Assembly (NCBI RefSeq): GCF_000021685.1
Contig: NC_011959.1
Location: 1-64,000 of the forward strand
Direction of reading: 5' to 3'
Origin: Thermomicrobium roseum DSM 5159
Lineage (GTDB): Bacteria > Chloroflexota > Chloroflexia > Thermomicrobiales > Thermomicrobiaceae
DNA length: 64,000 nucleotides
Shown: piece after piece, positions 1 through 8,543 of the stretch
Position numbering within the stretch: position 1 is the first letter of the stretch
Layout: every line of letters begins with the position of its first letter
The notes under the pieces: generated by a model
What the model saw: only the letters and a program-made list of their open reading frames with translations
What the model was told of the DNA's origin: nothing
Databases searched by the model: none
Translations under genes and position numbers: made by a program

Positions 1-105
1 CTCAGCCAAGGCGAAATCGACGAGATCGTGGCCGCGCTCTCGCAAGGCGAACAGGTCGAAGGACCGATCTCGCTGGCGACGCGCGTTCCTGCCAAGACGA
101 AGTGA
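1..105 (+). CDS. C-terminal end of an unidentified gene (5' truncated by window)
   Basis: Frame 1 is open from the first base and ends at the TGA at 103-105, giving 34 residues that begin LSQGEIDEIVAALSQGEQ. The stop overlaps the GTG start of holB by four bases (GTGA), so the two genes are probably translationally coupled. In many bacteria the gene before holB is thymidylate kinase, but these residues show no motif that would identify it. The product is left unnamed. Confidence 0.6.
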   Translation, partial: LSQGEIDEIVAALSQGEQVEGPISLATRVPAKTK

Positions 106-1154
106 ACGCGACGAACGACCTCTCGCCATCTCGAGCGACACCCGGTTGGCCGATCATCGGGCACGAGGGAGCGGTCAGGACGCTCGCCCGGGCCATCGAA
201 AGCGGCCAGGTGCATCATGCCTACCTCCTGGCTGGTCCGGCCGGGATCGGGCGGACGACGCTCGCTTTCGTCTTCGCCCAAGCCTTGCTCTGCGAGGGAG
301 CAGCTGAGCAGCGGCCGTGCGGGACCTGCCGCTCCTGCCAGCGGATCGCGCGCCGCGTCCACCCCGACGTGACGCGTATCGGCCTGGATACCGGGGCAGA
401 AGAGGCGAAGCAGGTCTCGATCGATCAGGTGCGCGAGCTCCGGGCGAGTCTCAGTCTGCGTCCCCTGGAAGGCGCGTGGCGGGTCGCGATCGTCGACGAT
501 GCCGAGCGGCTTTCGCGCGAGGCCGCCGATGCCTTGCTGAAGACCTTGGAGGAACCTCCGCCGTACGCTGTGCTCGTGCTCGTCGCCGAGGATGCCCAAG
601 CGTTGCCCGAGACCATCCGCTCCCGCTGCCAGACGATCGTGCTGCAGCCGCTGCCGATATCGGTCGTCGCGCGCGCACTCGAGGTGCGGGGTGCGGCGCC
701 GGAGTTGGCGAACCGGCTCGCGCGCGAGACTCGGGGACGGATCGCGCTCGCGTTTCGCTTGGTCAGCGACGAGGCTGCGCGGGTTCAACGCGAGAAGCGC
801 GTGGCTGAGGTGATCGCCGCTATGACCGAGCCGCTCGCCGCCATCGGCTTCGCGCGGCGCTTGGCTGAGCAGTACCGGCGGGGGCGTCGCGCCGAGGTCC
901 TCTCGTCGCTCCAGCTCGCACTCGAGCTGTGGCGCGATGCGCTCTGGCTCGCTGCTGATCCGAGTGCTCCGATCGTGCACGAAGATGCCCGCACGACGCT
1001 CGAGCGGTTCGCTCGCCGCTGTGGGATCGCCGGTGCGTGTGCTGGTCTTTCGGCGACCCTTCAGGCACTAGCGGACCTCGAGGCGAACGTGCAGGCGCGC
1101 CTCGCGCTCGATGCCGCGATGGTGACCTGGGCGGAGGTGAGCCGGTGCGCATAG
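102..1154 (+). CDS. holB: DNA polymerase III delta-prime subunit (clamp-loader ATPase family)
   Basis: This 350-residue protein belongs to the clamp loader that places the sliding clamp on primed DNA. The P-loop lies at residues 45-53 (GPAGIGRTT), with arginine where active AAA+ ATPases have lysine. That substitution is in keeping with delta-prime, which is usually a poor ATPase. A four-cysteine zinc module is visible (C64, C73, C76, C79), followed by a Walker B-like VAIVDDAERL near 128 and the SRC sensor motif at 174-176. The GTG start overlaps the upstream stop. The next gene begins inside the last codons (GTG at 1145), which suggests coupled translation of all three. A gamma/tau subunit would be longer and keep the P-loop lysine. 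Confidence 0.93.
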   Translation: MNATNDLSPSRATPGWPIIGHEGAVRTLARAIESGQVHHAYLLAGPAGIGRTTLAFVFAQALLCEGAAEQRPCGTCRSCQRIARRVHPDVTRIGLDTGAEEAKQVSIDQVRELRASLSLRPLEGAWRVAIVDDAERLSREAADALLKTLEEPPPYAVLVLVAEDAQALPETIRSRCQTIVLQPLPISVVARALEVRGAAPELANRLARETRGRIALAFRLVSDEAARVQREKRVAEVIAAMTEPLAAIGFARRLAEQYRRGRRAEVLSSLQLALELWRDALWLAADPSAPIVHEDARTTLERFARRCGIAGACAGLSATLQALADLEANVQARLALDAAMVTWAEVSRCA

Positions 1155-1801
1155 CGGTCCGGCGCGTGGGAAGCGCGCGACTGGAAATCGCTACGGTGGC
1201 TGATGCCGTGCCATGGGTCGCGGTCCCCGGTCCGCTCGGGGAAGAAGCGGCTGCGTTCGCCGGTGACGAGACAGCGCTTCTCGGTTGGGAGGATGAGACG
1301 CTGCTGCCCGCTCGCCCGCTCGGAGCGGACGAGACAGCGCGCCTCGCGGTGCTGATCGCGGACGCGAGCGTGCTCGCAGGGCAGCTCGCCGGTCTGCTGC
1401 CGTGGCGTCTGGTCGGTCTCCGCCCGACCCTCGCTGGAGGACTGGTCATCGAGGTGATCGCCTCACCGGTCGACGAGCTGAGCGAACGCGAGGCGGAGCT
1501 GGCTCGCCTGCTCAGCCGACCGATCGCACTGGTGTCCGTCGGGGAACGTGCGCTCACCGGCAGTACCGGGCGACCAGCTTTGCCGATCGACCTGGAAGAG
1601 GCAGCGGTGAAGCGCTTACTGGCCGGAGCACCGGCTCGACCAGGGGGATTCCCGCGGATCGGCTCGCCGGTGCGCTCGCCCCACGGAAGCGGCGTCGTCT
1701 GGTCGGTGCGTACACGCGATCGCACCGTGCTCGTCCGGGTGGGGGACGAGACGGTGCGAGTTCCCCTCGCCGAACTCGTTACCGACGAGCCGGGGTCATG
1801 A
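1145..1801 (+). CDS. Hypothetical protein translationally coupled to holB
   Basis: This 218-residue protein has no family that I recognise. The GTG at 1145 lies just inside the 3' end of holB, so I chose it over the longer open frame that starts deep within holB. The sequence is rich in Glu, Ala and Arg. The last 45 residues (GSPVRSPHGSGVVWSV onward) look like a small beta-barrel or SH3-like module. In many genomes a PSP1-domain gene (ricT/yaaT) follows holB, but the cysteine and histidine pattern of PSP1 is not visible here. The 3' end overlaps the convergent minus-strand gene by six bases. Confidence 0.7.
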   Translation: MRIAVRRVGSARLEIATVADAVPWVAVPGPLGEEAAAFAGDETALLGWEDETLLPARPLGADETARLAVLIADASVLAGQLAGLLPWRLVGLRPTLAGGLVIEVIASPVDELSEREAELARLLSRPIALVSVGERALTGSTGRPALPIDLEEAAVKRLLAGAPARPGGFPRIGSPVRSPHGSGVVWSVRTRDRTVLVRVGDETVRVPLAELVTDEPGS

Positions 1802-4120
1802 GCCAGGCGGTGGTACAGGCAAGCGGACGAGGAACAATCCGCGCTCGGTCAGGACGTAGGCGAGCCCCTGCACGTCATCGACCGCGAGATCGAGGAGACC
1901 ATCGAGCGAGGGAACTCCAGCCCCGCTGATGAACTGCTGGACGAGTGTCCCGTCCGCCTTCAGGCGAAGGATCCGGCCGCTCCGCGTGCCGACATACCGG
2001 TAGGGCCGATCCGGTTGCATGGCGAGCGCGACGGCGTCGGTAACGGGCGGCTCGACCGCGGGTGTCACGGTCGTCTCCAGCGCCCCACGGTAAAACGTGA
2101 GGATGCGTCCATCGGCGAGCAGGACATGGATGCGGCCATCGATCTCGAAATCAGTCGCCTGTCGGAGCTCCTTGTCGGCCAGTCCACCGGTCCAGTCTTG
2201 CGGGAGATTGGCATAGGCACCGTTCAGGAACCGGAGGATCTGCCCGCTCTGTGGTACGAGGAGATAGAGATTACCGGCGAAGCTACCGACAGCCGCTACG
2301 TTCTGGTAGGGAGCACCGAACGTGCCGACCGGTTGGGCGCTCCAGCGGGCAGCGGCCGGATCGAACAGATACGCGGCGTTCCCATCGAAGGCGATCGGCG
2401 CACCGTCGGCCCAGGCTGCTCCGACCAGTGTTCCCACGGTCCGGCCATCGACCGTATCACCAGGACCGATGAGGCGCACCAGACGCGTTCCGCCAGCATC
2501 GAGCCGATATAACGCATCGGTCAAAAGGTAGAGCTGCCCGTTGCCGAAGAAGAGCCGTGGCGCGATGCCGGCAGGTGCGCTCGGAACGGCGCCGAGGACC
2601 TGGACAGTTGTGGCCGAGAGGCGCTCGACATGCAACAGGCGATCCAGCGTCCGCTCGATGGCGGCGCGCTCTTGGGCGAGCAGTTCCGGTTGCAGACCGA
2701 GGGAGGCGGCACGCTCCAGGCGCTGCGAGGCGGTGGCGAGATACGCGCGGGCGATCGTTGGATCCGTCGCTTGTTCGGCGAGTTGCCGCTCGGCAACGGC
2801 CGATTGATACAGGTGCGCGAACTCCTGCTTCCGCTCGCTGACTCGCCCGTTCTGGACGGAGACGACCAGCGTCGTGGTCAGCGCACCGATCAGACCGAGG
2901 GCGATGAGTCCAGTCAAGCGGCTCGCCGGCAGGCGAGGCAACTGCCGGCGCACCGGCGTGAAGTCAGGCAACCGGATACGGTCTTCGTGTCGCTCGAGGC
3001 GAGGGAGTCCGAAGGTGCCCTCGTCCTGGGGAAGGAGCGGGCGGCGTCGCCGGCGGAGGAGCTGCCAGATTCCTGCGAGTCCAGTCACTGTGGCGATGGC
3101 CAGTCCAGCGATCAGCTCGAACAGGGGGCGCCCCCCACCTCGTTTCGCCACTCGTGGTGGCTCGGTTTCTTCTGCGACCGCGTCGAGCGGCTGGGCGTGC
3201 CAGCCAGGAGCACCGGTGATCTGGTCCTCGATAGCGTCGACCGGCTCAGCGTCCGTGTCGGCCCGCTCGTCCGGTCGCTCCGCTCGTGCCTCCTTAGTCT
3301 GCCTATCCGGGAGCGTCCCGTCAATATCCCGCTCGTCCACTCGCCGCGCAGTACAACTGTCCTGGTTTCCGTCTTCCGGGAGCAAGAGACGGAGGAGTTC
3401 GCTCAGTCGGCGCACCGGCTGGCGGGTGAGGCGGATCGGCTCGGGAACACGCAGCGCGACCGCGGGGACTGGTTCAGTATCTCCTGCATCCACCGCGAGT
3501 TCCTCCAGCAATTCCGCGAGTCGAGCCGGTGAGGCGCCCGGGAGCGAGTCGGCGTACGCGGCGAGCAGGCGGGCTCCGTACTCGGCGTTGGTGAGGAGCA
3601 TGACATCTCCGGGGGCACTGCGGGTGTAGTAGAGCGCTGGCTGGATCTGACGAGCATTTCCCAAAGCAGTGGCGTAGCGGCTCGCTGCGTGATCCTCGGA
3701 CGGGAAGCGATAGAGTTCGCCGTCCTGTGCCACGAGCGCGCATCCGGGAGGTACCTGGGCGAGAACGAGGTCATGCCCGCTCAAGAGAGCGCAGGTGGCA
3801 CCGAAGCGGTGCCATTGCCGACTGGGTCGCCCGCTGTTCAGCGTCGTGAGCCAGTGGTTGGCTCGCAGGAACGCTTCGGTCAGGGCCTCGCAGAGATCCT
3901 CCACTGCCGGATGCTCGCCGAGCTGCCACACGGCGTGCTGCAGCAGCGTGATGATCCGTCGTGCGACCTCCGGGCTGCTCGGCAGGGGATCGATCGGGTC
4001 GAGGACGATCGCGAAGGCTCGTCGCTCGACTGCACCATTTCCGATCGGGTATTGGAGCGCGACGTACGGTGAGGGACTCGCCCAGGCTGACCGTGCGCTC
4101 CGCTCGACGACATGCGCCAT
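1796..4120 (-). CDS. Membrane protein with degenerate PP2C-like domain and C-terminal propeller-like domain
   Basis: The start is the ATG at 4120, preceded by GAGAGGAGCGG; the open frame runs 78 codons further upstream but without a ribosome site. The 774-residue product has an N-terminal domain (about 20-235) with the layout of PPM/PP2C phosphatases: GATCALLSGHDLVLAQV near 107 and a PGDVMLLTNAEYG segment near 170 where active enzymes have PGDxxLLCSDGL. The metal-binding aspartates are not evident, so it is probably not an active phosphatase. Two hydrophobic segments lie at about 333-355 and 402-422, then an Ala/Glu-rich helix (425-500) and a beta-rich repeat region to the end, like a beta-propeller. 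The TPR gene lies upstream in the same direction. The function is unknown; a sensory or scaffolding role at the membrane is an inference. Confidence 0.75.
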   Translation of the reverse strand: MAHVVERSARSAWASPSPYVALQYPIGNGAVERRAFAIVLDPIDPLPSSPEVARRIITLLQHAVWQLGEHPAVEDLCEALTEAFLRANHWLTTLNSGRPSRQWHRFGATCALLSGHDLVLAQVPPGCALVAQDGELYRFPSEDHAASRYATALGNARQIQPALYYTRSAPGDVMLLTNAEYGARLLAAYADSLPGASPARLAELLEELAVDAGDTEPVPAVALRVPEPIRLTRQPVRRLSELLRLLLPEDGNQDSCTARRVDERDIDGTLPDRQTKEARAERPDERADTDAEPVDAIEDQITGAPGWHAQPLDAVAEETEPPRVAKRGGGRPLFELIAGLAIATVTGLAGIWQLLRRRRRPLLPQDEGTFGLPRLERHEDRIRLPDFTPVRRQLPRLPASRLTGLIALGLIGALTTTLVVSVQNGRVSERKQEFAHLYQSAVAERQLAEQATDPTIARAYLATASQRLERAASLGLQPELLAQERAAIERTLDRLLHVERLSATTVQVLGAVPSAPAGIAPRLFFGNGQLYLLTDALYRLDAGGTRLVRLIGPGDTVDGRTVGTLVGAAWADGAPIAFDGNAAYLFDPAAARWSAQPVGTFGAPYQNVAAVGSFAGNLYLLVPQSGQILRFLNGAYANLPQDWTGGLADKELRQATDFEIDGRIHVLLADGRILTFYRGALETTVTPAVEPPVTDAVALAMQPDRPYRYVGTRSGRILRLKADGTLVQQFISGAGVPSLDGLLDLAVDDVQGLAYVLTERGLFLVRLPVPPPGS

Positions 4121-4298
4121 GCTCCGCTCCTCTCGCCGTTGCACACTCCCCCTCGCTAGGACACACCGTCCCCGGGGCGTGGGCCCCTCCGTGCCCACGC
4201 TCGCTCGGGCTGTGACCCAGCCGTGCCTGCCTGGCACTGCGCAGTCTAGCACAGGAAGTGTACGTACGTCTAGAGGAACACGCGTTCGTACGCAGATT

Positions 4299-6422
4299 CT
4301 AGAGGAAGTCGTATGGCGAGGTCTCGCGGCGCGGTGGGTTGAGCGGCGATTCACTGACCAGTTCGTCGCTCAGCTCGTCGGGGAAGGAGGGCTCGGCCGG
4401 CTGCAGGCCGAGCAGGTCCCGCAAGTTCTGGGCGAGTTGGGTCTCGCCGAGCGCAAGCGCGAGATCGTGCGCCAGCCGCAGGTGATACCGTGCCTCGCCG
4501 TCGTTCCCGCGATCGAGCAGGAGCAGCGCAGCGTTGTAATGGAGGGCGAGCGCCGCACGCCGGTCGCCCAATTGCTCCGCAAGCGCGATCGCTTGTTTGT
4601 AGGTCGCCAATGCTTCGTCAGCTCGCCCGGACGCATCGAGGACGGTCGCTAGCCCGCGCAGAGCGCGTGCCTGGAGGGGAAGCGAATCGATCTCCTGAGC
4701 GAGCTGGGCGGCGGCACGATAATGTTCCTCTGCCTCCCGGAAATAATGCAGTGACTGGTAGAGCCGGGCGATGCGGCCGTGCAGTCGTGTGCGGAGTTCG
4801 TCGTTGCCGGTCGCTCGTGCCAGATCGAGCGCTTGGCGCAGGTAGCCGATCGCGTGATGCGGATCGGCCTCCTGAAGCTCGAGTTCCGCCAGGAGCAGCA
4901 ACGCCCGTTCCTGCGTGACGAAGTCGTGGGCCCGTTCGGCCGCCTCGACCGCTTCGGACAGGCGCTCCATCGCTTCCTGGCGCAGACCCCGTGCCATGGC
5001 GATCGAACCCTGAAGAACGGCGAGCTGCGCTTCCAGGCGGGAATCGTCGCTCGCTCGAACCAGATCGGCCGCGTGCTTGGCGACGAGGAGTGCGTCCGCG
5101 AGTTCGCCGAACTGGAGGAGCACTTCTCCCGTGCCGATCAACCAGCGCGCCTGCTCGGCAGTGCTGCCCGTCGAACTCGCCAGCCGGAAGGCCTGGTACA
5201 GGTACTCCAGGGCCTCGCCCCGATGGTCGAGCGCCGCGTGCGCGAGTCCGGAGAGGCCCAGCAACCGCTGGCGCAGTGCGGTGTCTTCGTTGGTCTCGTG
5301 CTGCTGCTGGGCCAATTGGAGAAGTTGAAGTGCCCGCTCTGGCTGGTCTCCCTCGAGGGCGAGCTCCGCGGCATCGAGCAGCGCGCGGATCCCTGCCCGC
5401 TGATTGCCGATCCGCAGTTCCAGATGGGCGAGTTGGTTCAGGTGATCAGCGGCGTCTCGGAAACGGCCGGCTTGCCGCTCGAGTTGGGCGAGCCCGATGA
5501 GGCACCGGCTCTCCAGCGCCAGGTCGTCCGCTGCGCGGGCTCGCTCCAAGGCGGTCAACAGGGCAGCGCGAGCCTTGCTGAACCGCCGCTGCTCGGCGAG
5601 CAGCGCACCGATCTGGATCGCGATCTCGGCCTGCAAGCGGCGATCGAGCAAGCGTTCGGCCGCTTCCTGCGCTTGCTGCAGCAGCGGATAGGCGGCATCG
5701 AGATCCCCCAATTCGCGCAGGATCGAGACCTGGCGCAGGAGCGCATCGACCATACCCACATTGTGACCGATGCGGCGGGCGCTGCGCGCCGCCCGGCTGT
5801 AGAACTCGCGTGCGGCAGCGAGGTTCGCCTCCTGCCGGGCGAGATCGCCTAGGAGGAGCGCGGTGTCGACATCCTCGATCGTGTCGGTGTCCTCGCGTCC
5901 CGACTCGAGTTGGCGCAGGAGCAATTCGCGTGCCCGCTCGTGCTCGCCGCGATCCCGGGCCAAGCGAGCCAAGCGGGCGAGAGCACGTCGCTGGCCAGTC
6001 GCGTTGGCGATGCGGCGCGCCGCTCGCAGCGCTTCTTGCAGATGGAGTTCCTGCTCGCGCTGGTATGTCGGGTTCGGTTCGCCACTCTCGATCGCCAGAT
6101 CAGCGAGGATATCGGCTGCCCGCAGGTTCGCCTCCATGAGGACGCGGTCGAACCCTTTTTGGCGGGCTGCCAGGATGACCAGGCGGTTCAAGAGGAGCGC
6201 GTGCTCCGGATAGTCGAGGCGAGCACGCGTGGCTTCGTCGAGCACTTCCCATAGATCGCCGTCGGCCAGTCGGGCCACGGTCGCGGGCTGCTCAGCGAGG
6301 GCATAGGCTTGCTCGAGCGTCAGGCGGCCCTGGACGACGTCGGCCGCGATGCGATAGAGCGGATTGCGTTCGATACCCTGACGACGACGGAGCCAGCGGC
6401 CGAACTGCTCGAAGACGCTCAT
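4299..6422 (-). CDS. TPR-repeat protein
   Basis: This 707-residue, largely helical protein is built of tandem tetratricopeptide repeats from about residue 100 to 680. Typical units contain A-x-x-L-A and A-E-x-x-Y-R-A-A-A patterns. No signal peptide or membrane segment is seen, so a cytoplasmic protein-interaction scaffold is likely. The start ATG overlaps the stop of the threonine dehydratase gene (ATGA at 6419-6422), and the PP2C-like gene follows 178 bp downstream. The shared direction suggests the TPR and phosphatase-like proteins may act together. Length and composition do not fit the MalT/SARP regulators that also carry TPRs, since no P-loop or DNA-binding domain is visible. Confidence 0.85.
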   Translation of the reverse strand: MSVFEQFGRWLRRRQGIERNPLYRIAADVVQGRLTLEQAYALAEQPATVARLADGDLWEVLDEATRARLDYPEHALLLNRLVILAARQKGFDRVLMEANLRAADILADLAIESGEPNPTYQREQELHLQEALRAARRIANATGQRRALARLARLARDRGEHERARELLLRQLESGREDTDTIEDVDTALLLGDLARQEANLAAAREFYSRAARSARRIGHNVGMVDALLRQVSILRELGDLDAAYPLLQQAQEAAERLLDRRLQAEIAIQIGALLAEQRRFSKARAALLTALERARAADDLALESRCLIGLAQLERQAGRFRDAADHLNQLAHLELRIGNQRAGIRALLDAAELALEGDQPERALQLLQLAQQQHETNEDTALRQRLLGLSGLAHAALDHRGEALEYLYQAFRLASSTGSTAEQARWLIGTGEVLLQFGELADALLVAKHAADLVRASDDSRLEAQLAVLQGSIAMARGLRQEAMERLSEAVEAAERAHDFVTQERALLLLAELELQEADPHHAIGYLRQALDLARATGNDELRTRLHGRIARLYQSLHYFREAEEHYRAAAQLAQEIDSLPLQARALRGLATVLDASGRADEALATYKQAIALAEQLGDRRAALALHYNAALLLLDRGNDGEARYHLRLAHDLALALGETQLAQNLRDLLGLQPAEPSFPDELSDELVSESPLNPPRRETSPYDFL

Positions 6423-7444
6423 CGTCCCACCTCGGTCGCCTGTTCGCTGGCTGCCGCTCCGGCGAGTTCCCAGGCCCAGCGCAAGGTCTCCAGGGTCACG
6501 TTGCCGCCGCTGACGACGAGGACGACCGTCTTGCCGGCCAATCGGTCGCGGATCCGGTGCGCCGCAGCGAGCGCGGCTGCCCCTGCCCCCTCGGCGACGA
6601 TGCGGGTCTCGAGCAGCTCGATCATCGCGCGTGCGATCTCCTCGTCCGACACCAGGACAATGTCGTCGACGCGTTCCCGGATGATGCGCAGCGGGAGCTC
6701 GAAGGCAACGCGGGTCGCGATCCCTTCTGCGAACGTGTACCCGTCAGCCAATTCCAAGAGCTGACCTTTCCGCCAGGACTCGTAGACGACCGGCATGCCA
6801 GCTGCTTGGACGCCGATCACCTGGATCGCGGGATCGACGGTTTTCATCACGATGCCGGTGCCACAGACGCCGCTTCCTGCCCCGATCGGCACGATGATCG
6901 CATCGAGGTCCGGTACGCTTTCCAGGATTTCCAGCGCATAGGTTCCTACACCGGCGATGAGATCCGGTTCGTTCGCCGAATGGATGTAGCGCAGCCCGTC
7001 AGCTGCCGCGCGGGCCTCGCAGGCCAGGCGCGCTTCGTCGAAATCGCGCCCGGTCAGCACGACCTCGGCGCCGAGCCGGCGCATCGCCGCGACTTTGAGG
7101 GGATTGGCTCCCTCCGGTGCATAGATGATCGCCCGAACGCCGAAGAGACGAGCAGCATAGGCGATCGACTGACCATGGTTGCCGGTCGATGCCGTGACGA
7201 CCCCACGTGCGCGTTCCTCGGGAGAAAGCTTGCTCATCAGATAGATGCCACCACGCACCTTGAACGCCCCGATCGGCTGCAGCTGTTCGCATTTCAGGTA
7301 GACCTGGCAGCCGAGTCGTTCGCTCAGGAGTGGCGAGTGCAGCAGCGGCGTGGGCGGCAGATACCGCTGAACGACCGCTCGTGCTCGGAGAATATCGTGG
7401 AATGTCGGTGGCTCCAGCTGGTGACGTCGATCTGTGCCCCCCAC
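6419..7444 (-). CDS. Threonine/serine dehydratase (PLP-dependent, catabolic type)
   Basis: The protein deaminates threonine to 2-oxobutanoate or serine to pyruvate using pyridoxal phosphate. The Schiff-base lysine lies in GAFKVRGG (near residue 62). The phosphate-binding glycine loop is GAGSGVCGTG and the C-terminal SGGN motif is present. There is no ACT regulatory domain (341 residues), so feedback control by isoleucine is not expected. I chose GTG 7444 because GGAGGA lies seven bases before it; an upstream GTG at 7480 is possible. The stop overlaps the TPR gene start. A diaminopropionate or serine racemase activity cannot be excluded from sequence alone. Confidence 0.88.
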   Translation of the reverse strand: MGGTDRRHQLEPPTFHDILRARAVVQRYLPPTPLLHSPLLSERLGCQVYLKCEQLQPIGAFKVRGGIYLMSKLSPEERARGVVTASTGNHGQSIAYAARLFGVRAIIYAPEGANPLKVAAMRRLGAEVVLTGRDFDEARLACEARAAADGLRYIHSANEPDLIAGVGTYALEILESVPDLDAIIVPIGAGSGVCGTGIVMKTVDPAIQVIGVQAAGMPVVYESWRKGQLLELADGYTFAEGIATRVAFELPLRIIRERVDDIVLVSDEEIARAMIELLETRIVAEGAGAAALAAAHRIRDRLAGKTVVLVVSGGNVTLETLRWAWELAGAAASEQATEVGR

Positions 7445-7739
7445 CGGTCCGTCCTCCGCCGGTCTCGCTCCTGCCCTCACGCACGCTCCAGCCTACGACG
7501 CGCTGCGCGGCTTGTCCATCACCCGGCTGACCCAGCTCGCGGGTAGGACCTGCCGCCCCTGAGTCTGCCACCAGGCCCGGACCACTGTCAGGGTGGCGGA
7601 GCCGATCACCCCGTACGAACCCGCTCGCGCTGAGTCGCCGTTCTAGAAGCCCCTCGCACTGCGATCGCGTCACTAGCCCCGGCCAGCACAGTCGCCGGAA
7701 AGCTCGTCGCTCGATGAGAGCTGCACGCAACGACGCGTC

Positions 7740-8543
7740 ATGGTTCGGGCTCTTTTCAGCGCAGCACCGAGCACGGTACTGAACGCGCGGATCACGGGGC
7801 AATGCGTGGTGCGACCGGCCAACGCATCCGCCCCTCCACCGTCATTCCACGCTGTTGCGCTCGATTCCGCGGCCGGTCGTCGGGCCGCCGGTTGCCAGAC
7901 GCCGGTGCGGCCCACCCGGAGCGCGGCGGCGCTCCGCGACCGACCGGATCGCCCCATCCCTGCCGGCGAGCAGGCTCGATCCAGCGGACGCGATGCAGAA
8001 GACAACGGCCAGCCGATCAGCGCGGCGGCTCGGCGGGAGGAGCTGGGGCTCGCTCTCGCGTTGCGCCCGTTGGATCGCGCTCCCCTGCTGCAGGCCGTCG
8101 CCGATATCGTGCGCTCGCTCGCGCGTCGGTCCGGGCACATCGCGGTGTCCGTCGATGTGGAGCCTGGTTGTCCATTCGTCTCGGCAGACCCGCTCCGTCT
8201 CCGCCAGGTCCTGTTGAACCTCCTCCACAATGCGCTGCGCCACACCCCACAGGGAGGAATCGTGCGTCTGGCTGCCCGGCAGTCTCACGAGGAGGTCATC
8301 GTCAGCGTTGCCGATACCGGCAGTGGTCTTCCGCCTGACATGCACGAGCAGCTCTTCGATCGGTATCACGTGACCAGCGATCCGGAACGCGGTGGCGGTT
8401 TGGGACTCGCGCTCGTGCGTCAGCTCGTCGAAGCGCAGGGCGGACGTCTCTGGGTTGCGTCGGCGAGCACGGAGGGGACGGAAATCGCCTTCAGCCTGCC
8501 GATGGCCGCGCGGCTCGCGTCGGCGCCTCCGAAAGATCGATGA
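7740..8543 (+). pseudogene. Histidine kinase remnant: ATPase domain without a recognisable sensor or HisKA domain
   Basis: From about base 8035 the frame encodes an intact HATPase_c domain: N-box NLLHNALRHTP, G1 box DTGSGLP and G2 box GGGLGLALVRQLVE. Upstream, where the phospho-accepting histidine helix (H-E-x-R-T-P) and sensor should be, the translation is proline/arginine-rich and resembles nothing, and no good ribosome site or start is seen. It therefore looks like a 5'-deleted two-component kinase. No response regulator gene is adjacent. The 3' end overlaps the convergent propeller gene by 53 bases. It could still be expressed as a small ATPase-domain protein, but the missing dimerisation domain argues against function. 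Confidence 0.6.

Noticed and set aside
820..1725. 301-codon minus-strand frame over holB and its partner
   Set aside because: It is antisense to two well-supported genes and has shadow composition.
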